Shown here: piece by piece, positions 24,401 through 33,271 of the stretch
How the letters are laid out: the number at the start of each line of letters is the position of its first letter
Numbering within the stretch: the first letter of the stretch is position 1
The notes under the pieces: model-generated
What the model saw: the letters and a program-made list of their open reading frames with translations, nothing else
The model's database searches: none
Told to the model about the DNA's origin: nothing
From: Panopea generosa
Taxonomy: Eukaryota > Mollusca > Bivalvia > Adapedonta > Hiatellidae
Length of the DNA stretch: 64,000 bases
Assembly (NCBI GenBank): GCA_029582155.1
Contig: CM055901.1
Coordinates: 55,534,625 to 55,598,624, forward strand
Direction of reading: 5' to 3'
Position numbers and translations under genes: made by a program

Positions 24401-26949
24401 ACATATATAATTCATACAAAATCATGGTACTACTGCAATCAGTACATATATAATTCATACAAAATAATGATACTACTGTAACCAGTACATATATAATCCA
24501 TACAAAATCATGATACAATTGCAATCAGTACATATATAATGCATACAAAATCATGATACTATTGTAATCAGTACATATATAATTCATACAAAATAATTAT
24601 ACTACTGTAACCAGTACATATATAATCCATACAAAATCATGATACTACTGCAATCAGTACATATATAATTCATACAAAATCATGATACTATTGCAATCAG
24701 TACATATATAATTCATACAAAATCATGATACTACTGCAATCAGTACATATATAATCCATACAAAATCATAATAATAATGCAATCAGTACATATATAATTA
24801 ATACAAAATCATGATACTACTGCAATCAGTACATATATAATTCATACAAAATCATAATAATAATGCAATCAGTACATATATAATTCATACAAAATCATGG
24901 TACTACTGTAATCAGTACATATATAATCCATACAAAATAATGATACTACTGCAGTCAGTACATATATAATTCATACAAAATCATGATACTACTGCAATCA
25001 GTACATATATAATTCATACAAAATCATGGTACTACTGTAATCAGTACATATATAATCCATACAAAATCATAATAATAATGCAATCAGTACATATATAATT
25101 CATACAAAATCATGATACTACTGCAATCAGTACATATATAATCCATACAAAATCATAATAATAATGCAATCAGTACATATATAATTCATACAAATTCATG
25201 GTACTATTGCAATCAGTACATATATAATTCATACAAAATCATGGTACTACTACAATCAGTACATATATAATTCATACAAAATCATGGTACTACTGCAATC
25301 AGTACATATATATTTCATACAAAATCATGATACTACTGTAATCACTGCAATCAGTACATATATAGTTCATACAAAATCATGCTTTATATTGGTGGAGACT
25401 GAGAAAATCGCACTTTAGCAAAATGGGAAACTGTGCTAGGTGGGATCAGAAAATAGTTTAGCGTATTGTTATATTGTATTGTCATTTCACTACAATATAA
25501 CAATACGCTAAACTATTTTCTGCTTTTGCAAAAAGGTAACAGTTCTACCCGTACTGACCAAAGCCATTAATATTTCTCTTGTTTATTTAGATTATAGGCA
25601 TATCGGGGTTCCAGTAAAATGCATATGTATATTCAGGATGTCCTTTTAATATTTAATTATTGTAAAATCTATTTTATGCTGGTATCATTGGTCTCGTATT
25701 GATAATAGTTTGATTTAAATTATTATAATTCCAATCTCATTTTCAGATATATATTTAAAGCATTTTCATTGGACAACGTAAATTTTTTTAAGACTTTTAT
25801 TTTCAGATATAACCCCTGACGCTGGACTATGTTTTTTTTTACGTTTCTCGTGTAAACAAAGAAGCATCGACATTTTGATGGTCAGTTTAATATTATTCAA
25901 ACAAAAATGACATGCATAACGGTTCCACGCTTATTTTAAAAATAAAACTGAACCAAAATTTTTTTGGCTATTTTCTTCGGTTTATTGTTAAATCAATTTC
26001 TTTGGTTGAGCGATTTTAATTGGGCGCCACATTCAGACCATAAGTTGTTTTGAGAAACATTGAAGTAGGTCATAAAATGTTCAGATTTGAGATGTCACAA
26101 TACAATATCATGTACCATTGAACACAACCTTCAGATTTTATTTGATTTTTGTGTCATTTGACATTCTTTACACATGCATAAAAAAACCAGAAAAAAATGA
26201 ATTTAATCCTATAATAAAATGTGACTGATTAAAGAAACAGTTACCAATTGTTTTTTACCCACAGCTGTATTCAGTTCAACAACTTTGTTTTCTTTATTTA
26301 TTTACTACAAGCAAATTAACACAGGAGGTAAAAAAATCAATAAAATCAATTCCGTTTGTTGTAATAAAAGACAAAATAGTGAATTTGTGTATGTTTTAGT
26401 TTTAACATAAATGATATTCTGAGAAAATGATTATTATTACAGATAACAAGTGTTAGTGTAAAAGATATATAAATGAATAAAATTGTTTAAAATACATTTA
26501 CCATCCAAGTATTTTTTTATTAAAACTACTGCCAGTCTCTTTAAACATTCAATAGGTTAATCGAGGTCATCTCTAACAAAAGTTTCTAGTGTTTTAAAAT
26601 GAGTTCTCAAGCTGAATGAATGAAATCAACAGTTTGAGAAGGGCAATGCCTTACACCTCTTAATAACCTTTCTCCCTGTCTGTGGAAATGCCTTTAAATA
26701 ACTCTTTTGTGATAAGCTGTCATTACAAAACAATTATAAATATGGTTATATATTGCCATGTGCCTCGGGACAAGTGAAGTTAATTAGTTTATGGTATCTC
26801 CAGTGATCTAGTAGATAGATAAACTACTGTTATGATGAAATACATTCTACCTTTATTATATATGAATTTGTTTCGTTTTGTAGTTAGAGGAAGGAGAGAT
26901 TGACGTACGACTGAACTCATTCAAGGGGTGTGTTGCACAGAAAAGATAA
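12466..26949 (+). CDS. Secreted six-cysteine protein, unrecognised family
   Basis: Three coding exons (12481-12603, 23412-23549, 26884-26949) joined by GT-AG introns, all in phase 0, give a 108-residue protein. Residues 4-23 form a strong hydrophobic signal peptide ending near ICAA. Residues 37-40 are RKKR, a furin-type dibasic site, directly before the mature region. The remaining 68 residues hold six cysteines (C52, C58, C69, C73, C78, C103; spacing x5, x10, x3, x4, x24), enough for three disulfides, followed by an acidic LEEGEIDVRLNSFKGC end. The clean intron phases and cysteine pattern make it a real gene, probably an exported and processed peptide. I do not recognise the family, so a hormone, growth-factor-like or structural role cannot be chosen. 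A non-coding first exon may lie upstream, since 12466-12480 is 5' UTR after a splice acceptor. Confidence 0.85.
12481..12603 (+). CDS. Coding exon 1 of the six-cysteine protein gene
   Basis: Acceptor TTTTTTAATTGCAG precedes 12466; the ATG at 12481 is the first in the exon. 41 codons encode the signal peptide and the KYTYRKKRD segment. Donor GAC|GTAAGT is strong. Confidence 0.88.
12604..12811. other. Intron 1, start; no feature
   Basis: First part of a 10.8-kb intron that contains most of the repeats listed up to 23.4 kb. Confidence 0.7.
12812..14455 (-). mobile_element. Long AACAAGAG-type repeat with internal units
   Basis: On the plus strand it starts TAGCTCACCTGA and ends GGCCTCTTGTTT, the mirror image of the AACAAGAGGCC…TCAGGTGAGCTA repeats elsewhere in the window. 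Inside, four to five diverged units of nearly 300 bp repeat the phrases CTCAACAACCAGTC, AAGGGGCTGGGAT and ACATAGGAATATTATGGG. No open frame. It is a non-autonomous element of unproved class. Confidence 0.65.
14578..15240 (+). mobile_element. GGCAT-palindrome repeat with about 150-170 bp units (copy 1)
   Basis: It opens with a near-palindrome, ATGCCCCCTAAAATTTTGGGG then TGGCAT. Four diverged units follow, each holding GTCTGGTCTGTAACTTTGTC, ATGACGATGTGTCGCA and CAAAGGTCAAGGTCACA. A second copy lies at 32.48-33.21 kb. This head-plus-array form is typical of bivalve non-autonomous repeats. Confidence 0.7.
15260..16570 (+). mobile_element. TATACC-headed repeat with 147-bp tandem units
   Basis: The head TATACCTCCGACAAATGAAG runs to GGGGGTATA, a loose palindrome, and is followed by a (GTCGGTCT)n stretch. 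Eight or more units follow, each starting CTTGTCCGGAGCAT. Unit starts are 15357, 15503, 15665, 15812, 15959, 16105, 16252, 16399 and 16546, so most are 146-147 bp; one is 162 bp because GATATATTTCCCCTTT is duplicated. Units 3 onward are very similar, so the array expanded recently. Confidence 0.8.
16571..17815. other. Intron 1 continued; no gene seen
   Basis: A decayed partial copy of the 147-bp unit is visible at about 16868-16985 (TTGTCTGGAGAATAACTTTAAA). Nothing else is recognised. Confidence 0.5.
17816..18490 (+). mobile_element. GGAAGCATA-palindrome repeat with about 150-bp units
   Basis: It opens with a perfect 11-bp hairpin, TATGCTTCCCC/GGGGAAGCATA (17821-17847, 5-nt loop), and a short GTGTGCGTGCG stretch. 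Four diverged units follow, each with CTTGTCCGGGCTATTTCTCT and AAACTTGCTAGGATGCA. It has the same architecture as the elements at 14.58 and 15.26 kb but a different sequence. Confidence 0.75.
18491..19515. other. Intron 1 continued; no gene seen
   Basis: A/T homopolymer and AT-rich runs occur around 19350-19430. The words TAATTGCTAGATTATCATC (19280) and GATGATAATCTAGCAATTAA (19470) are inverted copies about 190 bp apart and may be the ends of a small AT-rich foldback element. Confidence 0.5.
19516..19660 (+). mobile_element. SINE family C fragment
   Basis: A B-box-like GAGTTCTAGTCCCGG is followed by GAGAAAGTTTGGGAGAATGG and TGGTTCTACTCAG, which match the body of the family C SINE at 41.69-41.89 kb. 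The 3' part is missing. Confidence 0.5.
20106..20134. repeat. (ATTC)n microsatellite
   Basis: Five perfect ATTC units and one variant. Confidence 0.9.
20310..20590 (-). mobile_element. SINE family A (copy 4)
   Basis: Full-length relative of the 3.93-kb copy with tail at left (TTTAACATCATTTTCATGCC) and tRNA-like head at right (ATTGATAGTGAGATGGACTACC with a weakened B box). Confidence 0.75.
20591..21720. other. Intron 1 continued; repeat remnants only
   Basis: 20880-21070 contains AGACTCTCAAGTGACCTTTTG and a GTCCGTCGCCCTGTGTCCG stretch, the start of an AACAAGAG/CTCAGGTGA-type repeat whose far end I cannot place. I see nothing supportable in the rest. Confidence 0.4.
21722..22830. repeat. 26-bp minisatellite split by a MITE
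   Basis: Units of about 26 bp (AAAGCATTTCTGTGAATTAAG plus GAATGT) fill 21722-21815 and 22545-22830. The intervening 729 bp is a transposon (next entry). The array was therefore one block before the insertion. Confidence 0.85.
21816..22544. mobile_element. MITE with GGGGCATTCAATA inverted ends
   Basis: Left end CAAGGGGGCATTCAATAAAT continuing to TCTGTCAC; right end GTGACAGAATATATTGAATG followed by CCCCATG. The ends match as inverted repeats over about 24 bp with one or two differences. No transposase frame remains. A clean target-site duplication is not evident because both flanks are themselves repeat units. Confidence 0.75.
23140..23312 (-). mobile_element. SINE family D (copy 2)
   Basis: Diverged relative of 240-398 and 63.0-63.17 kb. 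The minus strand has TGGTCCAGTTGTAGAACATC and a decayed B box GGGTTTGATCTCC. It ends about 100 bp before coding exon 2 of the six-cysteine gene. Confidence 0.6.
23412..23549 (+). CDS. Coding exon 2 of the six-cysteine protein gene
   Basis: Acceptor TTTTTTATTTCAG and donor GAG|GTATGA bracket 46 codons. The exon carries five of the six cysteines, including ICIRKCISDYC. Confidence 0.9.
23575..25383 (+). repeat. 43-bp intronic minisatellite
   Basis: About 40 units of 43 bp, consensus CATACAAAATCATGATACTA followed by CTGCAATCAGTACATATATAATT. It starts within about 30 bp of exon 2's donor. Units before about 24230 are diverged and irregular, whereas those from 24240 to 25300 are nearly uniform. 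This gradient fits recent expansion at the 3' side. Confidence 0.95.
25384..26883. other. Intron 2, remainder; one perfect hairpin
   Basis: Contains a perfect 32-bp inverted repeat (25447-25478 and 25491-25522, 12-nt loop) that folds through ATAGTTTAGCGTATTGTTAT. Shorter partial complementarity extends it on both sides (TTTAGCAAAAT / TTTTGCAAAAAGG). No exon or known element otherwise. Confidence 0.7.
26884..26949 (+). CDS. Coding exon 3 of the six-cysteine protein gene
   Basis: Acceptor TTCGTTTTGTAG, then 21 codons and TAA. It encodes the acidic end LEEGEIDVRLNSFKG with the sixth cysteine. Confidence 0.85.
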   Translation, partial: LEEGEIDVRLNSFKGCVAQKR

Positions 26950-27105
26950 CCAGTTTGTGAAAATATTATTTTTTTTTACTTTGGAAATGTTTAGTTAAAA
27001 AATTACATTTATACTTGTGAGAAAATAGTGTTAAAAAATTAGCTGCCATTGATAAAATTGTTTATAAAAAAACTGATTAGGAATTGTTATTTAAATTAAC
27101 AAAAA

Positions 27106-27618
27106 ATGGAGGATTTTAACACGTTTCATGGCCCAATGAAGCCAATAAAAATCAACGAGATTTCTGGTTTGTGGGAGTTTCTGTCCCACATAGATTGGAC
27201 AGAACCATGGTTCGGGGCTCTTGGTATATTCCATGTTACATGTGCAATCCTGACTGTTCTCACAAGGAATACCGGTGCCATCCAGTCGGTATATTTTGGT
27301 TTTCTGATGTTGCTTGTATTCTGTGCAGAACATATCAATGCCTGGGCAGCAGAAAACTGGAAGATGTTTGCCCGAGAGCAATACTTTGATAGTAACGGGT
27401 TGTTCATATCGGTGGTGTTTTCTGTGCCAGTTTTGATCAACTGTCTAGTTATTGTTGTCTCATGGCTTTGGGATGTAGGAATGCTTATATCAAATGTGAA
27501 ACAATTAAAAATGAGATCAAAATCGAGAAAGCAGCCAGTTGCAGAATCTGACCAGGTACAAAATAAAACAGAGACAGAAACATCCACAGCAGACACAGAG
27601 AAAAAAAAGGAGAAATAG
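27106..27618 (+). CDS. TMEM18: TMEM18, transmembrane protein 18
   Basis: 170-residue single-exon ORF. Residues 28-34 DWTEPWF, 73-83 FCAEHINAWAA, NWKMFAREQYFDSNGLFISV and the following hydrophobic stretch closely follow the vertebrate TMEM18 pattern. TMEM18 is a nuclear-envelope membrane protein. Hydrophobic spans lie at about 37-52, 62-76 and 98-121. A Lys/Arg/Glu-rich, probably coiled C-tail follows (KQLKMRSKSRK and later KKKEK), the region tied to nuclear retention in the family. The start ATG has A at -3 and G at +4. Length is about 30 residues above the vertebrate protein, mostly in the tail. The coding region has no introns, unlike vertebrate TMEM18. It begins 156 bp after the stop codon of the six-cysteine gene on the same strand. 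Confidence 0.93.
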   Translation: MEDFNTFHGPMKPIKINEISGLWEFLSHIDWTEPWFGALGIFHVTCAILTVLTRNTGAIQSVYFGFLMLLVFCAEHINAWAAENWKMFAREQYFDSNGLFISVVFSVPVLINCLVIVVSWLWDVGMLISNVKQLKMRSKSRKQPVAESDQVQNKTETETSTADTEKKKEK

Positions 27619-27764
27619 TTTTAAATGCAATAACCATGGTAGAGAAATGTTTTGTTATAAGTATACATTTCTACCTGACACTTGTTTATTGCAACATTGG
27701 CGTGTTCTGATTAATTTCTTTAAGTGTACAAGTGTTGAGAAATATTATTGATTGATACTTCAGC

Positions 27765-27850
27765 GGAAAAAATGCAGAAAGCAGTTTATCGCAGAATCTG
27801 AGCAGATGTAAAATGAGAAAGTAGACACTGAAACATCAGACATTATCAAT
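27765..27850 (+). pseudogene. Partial duplicate of the TMEM18 3' coding end
   Basis: AGAAAGCAG, then a variable stretch, CGCAGAATCTGA, GTAAAAT and GACACTGAAACATC repeat, with changes, the TMEM18 coding segment at about 27525-27600 (AGAAAGCAGCCAGTTGCAGA and onward). The frame is not kept. It is a decayed local duplication in the 3' UTR or just beyond. Confidence 0.7.
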
Positions 27851-27860
27851 TTATTCACAC

Positions 27861-27932
27861 TTTGACATATGTGTTTGTAGTATTTTGGCATATGTGTTTG
27901 TAGTATTTTGACATATGTGTTTGTAGTATCTG
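27861..27932. repeat. 24-bp tandem repeat x 3
   Basis: Three near-identical units of TTTGACATATGTGTTTGTAG plus TATT. Confidence 0.9.
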
Positions 27933-28227
27933 AATACTTTAACAGTTAAAAAGGCTACATAGATACTATCCTGTTGTGACACAATAGAAATAAGAAAATC
28001 AGCTTTTAACCTAAAGGAACACACTATCTATTGTTAATAATTCAGTGACTTGGGTTCAACAACAGTTGTATTGGTGAGAAAAGTGTTAAACATTGCACTA
28101 TAGCAAGACTGTTTATATGGCAGGATATTTGAATGTATATTTTGATGTGGATTCAGCTGTGTGCGACATGAGAAAGTTTTTGGACATTTACACAGGTTTC
28201 ATAGTGATTTTTCATATCTATAATATT

Positions 28228-28476
28228 GTTAGGCCATCCTTTAAAAGATTATTGTTTTCCATGCTCCTACCTTCTCGCTAAAAATTGCAGCGACCCAAAC
28301 TTTTTTATTGACTTTCAAAGTGTTTAATTTTTTTTATGATTTCTGAGCATTTTTCTTTAAATTGATTATGCAAAATCAAAATTTGTTAAAAAAAAAAATT
28401 AACCTACTACCTATCCACATAAAAAGTATTGGGTCGAAGCACAGCAAACAAATACTTTTTTAAAGATGGCCTTATC
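28228..28476. mobile_element. Small foldback element with AAGGCCATC ends
   Basis: Left arm GTTAGGCCATCCTTTAAAAG and onward; right arm, reverse-complemented, GATAAGGCCATCTTTAAAAA and onward. The arms match imperfectly for about 45 bp. Non-coding; probably a MITE. Confidence 0.55.
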
Positions 28477-29735
28477 AGGGTAGTTTTAGGAAACTTTCCA
28501 CATGCATTATAAATGAAATATTGAAAGACAACTGAAGAGCATGTTGTTTTGTGGAATTTCATTATTACTGACTGGCCTATAAAGGTCAATGTTAAAACCA
28601 AAGATGGATATTTGTATTGTTAGATTTAAATGTGTAACATTTGTGTGATGATGTAAAACTGTTATTTAGAATCGGTATTATTATGACATGTAATATTCAT
28701 TGACTGATAATACAATATACTTTCTATAGCTGCCAAAACAGGACAATTAAACAATTTGGTTTTTCCTCACATTTATTAGCTAACCTAAAAAAAGTGCTCA
28801 GCAGGCTTATTTGGGAATTTTTTTGTTGCAAGAAATTGGGGGCTTATTTTTGTGACCGAGTTATAGAGATTGGCTTATTTTTTGGGATTTCAGGGTAATT
28901 AATATCGGGAATTATGCTCTTAAGCCAAAAGCACTCCCTCCAACCCCACTCTCCCTCACCGATTTCAGTTTAAAAGCCATTGTTGTAGTCGATAAACATC
29001 AAAGCTGGATTACAAAGTAAATTACAGTTATGGTTCATATTTGTTACAAACACCATCGATGGTCGATTATTGTTAAAAAAAAATATATTGGATAACCATA
29101 TGGCATATGCTTAACATTACTGACAACTTTCTACATATGATTGTTCATTTTTTAAAAAAAAACTTTGTACTCCAATTTGTGCATCTGTTTTGCATTTTAC
29201 ATCACACTAAGGCACATTAAATAGGAGCAATACGATACAGAATGTGCAAGGTTCATTTAAATCTTATTGATGCGTAAACTTGCCATTAAATATTTTTAAT
29301 AAATAAAGAAGGGGTGGAGATTTTATGCATTAATTATGTGTGGGACTTTTTTAAGATTCGAAATGTTACAACAGCAGTAATGGCACAGTGTCAAAAGTAG
29401 TTTCTGTACACTACAGATGTTTAATATCAAAATAATTGAATGAGGTTTATACAAATAATTTTTGTAATATTCAATTAATTAAATGATGTTGCATATTTTT
29501 TAGTAATATACAATTAATTAAATGAGATTGCTGATATTTTGGCAAGTTCTGTAAAATCAGTAATAAATGAGATTTCATCACATATTCTTGATTTAGTAAA
29601 TTAGATTCTATTTGTGCATTTTGTGTAGATTTCTTTCAATAATTATAAAAAAGGCACAATTTTATATAATAAAAAAATGACATGTACATATTTATTTTTT
29701 ACGGAAGTAATATTTTGGTTTGAATTAATTTTCAC
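28477..29735. other. No gene seen
   Basis: 28760-28930 has repeated GGCTTATTT words and a TTGGGATTTCAGGG segment of unknown origin. Otherwise AT-rich sequence without exons. Confidence 0.4.
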
Positions 29736-29740
29736 TTTAT

Positions 29741-30131
29741 AAGCTCGCCGGGACGAAGTCCAAGGAGAGCTATTGCCATTACCCTGGTGTCGTCGGTGTC
29801 ATCGTCTGTAGACACCCAGGTTAAACTTTTGCATTTAAGTTTAAGATATCTATGCAACCACTCATTTGATGTGAATGAAACTTCGCATGTGTGTTCACCA
29901 TCATCAATGGAACACACACAGACAAGAACCGTAACTCTTTGTTGTCTTCTGACAAATCTTGTTATCATCTACATAAGGAATTATTCTGATCATCTTGAGA
30001 TTTGGAGTATTGTTTAGTGAGAACAGTTGAAAATGGGTCTTTAAAGTGAATTGCATTTTGGCACAGTTATGGCCCTTTTTGGACTTAGACACCCAGAAGT
30101 GAGCTTTGTTGTTTTTCTGACAACTCTTGTT
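29741..30131 (-). mobile_element. Family H repeat, chimeric copy (copy 2)
   Basis: It follows the family H order from GCCGGGACGAAGTCCAAGGA to CCGTAACTCT (29938). It then switches to a family H terminus (TTGTTGTCTTCTGACAAATC) plus about 95 bp that flanks the 12.1-kb copy. It resumes at TTGCATTTTGGCACAGTTAT (30051) and closes with a second hairpin-type end and TCTTGTT at 30131. Confidence 0.75.
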
Positions 30132-30459
30132 TCAAGCTCTTGTACCAAATTGTATAGATATTAACATCTGTGTTTTCAACTTTTATCGTAATATAATTAC
30201 AAGATAATGTAAAAAAATTTGCAACATTTACCACTTTTTTAAATGCTCACCAGCTTGGTATTCTCTTAATGATCATAATTCTGAAATGTGCAATATTCAT
30301 GTCAGATTTCATTTTCCAATTTGTCAGTATTTAGCAGTGGGTTAGAAAGCGGTAAGGGAATTGATATCAGTAGCAGTTGTATTACTACAATTAGATACTG
30401 AACTTGTACAGTAAGAAATCCATGGTTATCATTTTTTATAAATGTGAATATATATATTA
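30132..30459. other. No gene seen
   Basis: AT-rich, no recognised signal. Confidence 0.4.
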
Positions 30460-31055
30460 AACAAGAGGCCCAAGAGGGCCTGAGGACGCTCTACTGACTC
30501 ATAGTGGCCATACCACTTTTTGAAATTCTCCTATGCAATAGAAACATCGGGGCAGGGTCATTTTTTAACCCTAGGGACACAATTTGAACAAATCTAACAA
30601 AACTATAGTTGGTCATCATTACTACATAAACATTTTGAAAATCTGTTGGGCCGTTCATGAGAAGAAGATTTTTTTAAGTTTTGGACTATTTTTAGTAACG
30701 GTGGCCATCTTGAATTTCAGATCGAAAAAAAAAAAAATTCAGCATAGTCTCCTATGCAATAGAAACATCCATGGGAAGATTCAGTTTAATTGGCCTAGTG
30801 GTTCCAGAATAGATGAAAGAAAAAGAATTTTCTGTTTTCCCATAGTATCACTATGTAAAATTCTAAGTCCCCTTACAGGGCCCCTATAAATTTTAACCCC
30901 TAAATTCTGCAATCTGTATGGTCTCTTAAGCAATAGAAACATCCATGTGAAGTTTCAGTTTAATTGGCCAAGTGATTTCAGAGAAAGTGCTGTTGACAGA
31001 CGACGGACAACACGCCATCGCATAAGCACTTCTGGCCTATGGCCAGTAGAGTTAA
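30460..31055 (+). mobile_element. AACAAGAGGCC repeat with hairpins at both ends
   Basis: Starts AACAAG, then a hairpin AGGCCC/GGGCCT (30466-30481, 4-nt loop). It contains two copies of TCCTATGCAATAGAAACATC (about 30529 and 30749) and a third variant (30925). It ends near the palindrome CTGGCCTATGGCCAG (31032-31046). No ORF. This is one of the commonest repeat shapes in bivalve DNA. Confidence 0.7.
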
Positions 31056-32479
31056 AAATAGTCTTTTCAGCACTTTAAGAACAAGTTTTTTCAATTTTTT
31101 TTCTTTTAGATTAATAATTCAATATACAATTGTGCGTGTTGAAAGATAGTTTTGCATGTGCAATGACGTGTGGAGATATTTAAACTGTCATGATTGTGTT
31201 ACATTGTAAAGCTCATCAAAATAATCAACCTTATTCAAATTGATGTTTCCAATAAAGAAAAGAACATGCATGATATGTATAAAGTTTGTGATCTACATGT
31301 ATGTAATGGATAACTGATAGTTATTAACAACCACCAAACAGAAACATGTTCCTTCACCTCTCATTCATTGTAAAGTCACTGTGGGAACAAGGGTCATGAT
31401 GAAATTTTTTTTATAAATATTCAATATTTATATTGCATAATTATACTATATAATTATATTTTAAAATAAAATGTTTCATCTTTCATCCATTTCCATTTTT
31501 GTTTTTATTAAAAATCCAGGTTGTCCATTAATTTTAGAAACCTAGCTTTGCTAGAATGGAAATATAGATATCTGCATGGCTATTAGACCTGTTGTGCTTC
31601 TTGGCAATGTGTTCACTGACCTAAACAATTTACAGTTTCATTGCCAACAGATATAAACTAGATAGATGTTATGGTCACAAAACATTTCTCCCTTGCCCCT
31701 CCTCTTCAAGTCCTTGCCTCAAGTCAGAAGTATGGGAATTTTGCATTTACTTGGGTACAAATGCTCACAATATCAAGATAATTGCAGAGTGCAACTTCCA
31801 ACAATGTTGGTTCAGACAAAATCTCGAGTGGTTAAAAGTATGGAACAAACACAAAATGTTGCCTACATGTGTTTGACCATCGGCCTTGAACCAACATGAC
31901 TGGAAGTTGTGCACTGTATGTTGTCTCTATGTGGCAAACATTTGTTCAAAGATATTTAAAAAACCCTCAAGCAGCAAAATGATTAGGAACGAACACAACA
32001 TACTACTTGCCCTTTGACCTTAAACTAACATGGCTGGAAGTTGTGCTCTGCACATTGTCTCAATATGGTAAACAATTTATCCCGAAGTTGTAATACGGTA
32101 GCTCCAATAAAGCTTTCAAGTATATTATTACGTTATTGATTGGGTATAAAATTAATATTGCAACATTTATTAAAACAATTAAAAATTGAATCTACAATTA
32201 TCTTCTTTATAAATAAACTGAGAGTATCCAGTAGATATTCCAGGTAGGAAATAGGTAAATGAGCAATACTTAATGATCACTTTACATACTGAATATTGAG
32301 TTTTTCTATAAAACTTGACTACTTTGACACTTAAAATAATGAAAATCAATTGATTTTGGAATGCAAGCCATCTTTATTTAAATGTATATCAGATATCCAA
32401 AATCACTGTACCCCAATTATCAAATTCAGTTATAAACAATTTTAGCATACATGTATTTATCCTCTTGCAGCCCAAAATA
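31056..32479. other. No gene; degenerate two-unit repeat
   Basis: 31640-32090 has two diverged units carrying CCAACATGACTGGAAGTTGT / CTAACATGGCTGGAAGTTGT about 150 bp apart. Nothing else is recognised. Confidence 0.45.
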
Positions 32480-33215
32480 TTTTTATGCCCCCCACCCCTA
32501 AAAATATTTGGGGTGGCATATAGAAATCGCAGCATCCGTCTGTCTGTCTGGTATTTTGTTTCTGGCCTGTATCTTTGTCATGCATAGATGGATTTTGTTG
32601 ATACTTGCTACAAATGATCAAAATAAGATGAGGACCTGTTGCAAGTAAGACCCACAACAGTACCTCAAAGGTCAAGGTCACAATTTGAGTGTTTGAATAC
32701 ACTTTGAGAGTGTGTGAGATTTAGTGTCCGTGTAACTTTGTCATGCATTAATGGATTTTAATGATACTTACTACAAATGATCAACATAACATGACGACGT
32801 GTTGCAAGTAAGACCCACACCCGTAACTCAATGGTCAAGGTCACTATTTCAGTTTGTTTGACAACACTTCGAGTTTGTGTGAGATTTTGTGTCTGGCCTG
32901 TAACTTTGTCATGCACAGATGGATTTTATCAATACTTGCTTCAAATGATCAATAACATGATGCCCACACCTGTACCTAAAAGGTCAAGGTCACAATTTGA
33001 GTTTGTTAAACTACACTTTGAGTCTGAGATTTTGTGTCTGGCTTGTAACTTTGTCATGCATAAATGGATTTTAATGATACTTGCTACAATTAATCAACAT
33101 AACATGACGACGTGTCGTAGGTAAGACCAACGCCTGTACCTCAAAGGTCAAGGTCACAATCTGAGTTTGACAACACTTTGAGTTTGTGTGAGATTTCGTG
33201 TCCGGCCTGCAACTT
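32480..33215 (+). mobile_element. GGCAT-palindrome repeat (copy 2)
   Basis: The head palindrome ATGCCCCCCACCCC … GGGGTGGCAT is followed by a TCCGTCTGTCTGTCTG stretch. About four and a half diverged units of 150-165 bp carry GGCCTGTAACTTTGTCATGC and CAAAGGTCAAGGTCACAA. Same family as 14.58-15.24 kb. Confidence 0.75.
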
Positions 33216-33271
33216 TTTTTAATGGATGACTAGCAAGGAATTATATAGAGAAGGAAAGGCAACTTTTTTTA

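Noticed and set aside
23575-25383. CRISPR-like regular repeats
   Set aside because: Units are contiguous with no unique spacers, and the DNA is eukaryotic; it is a minisatellite.
27126-27596. Minus-strand 156-codon open frame opposite TMEM18
   Set aside because: Shadow of the TMEM18 coding sequence; no homology on that strand.
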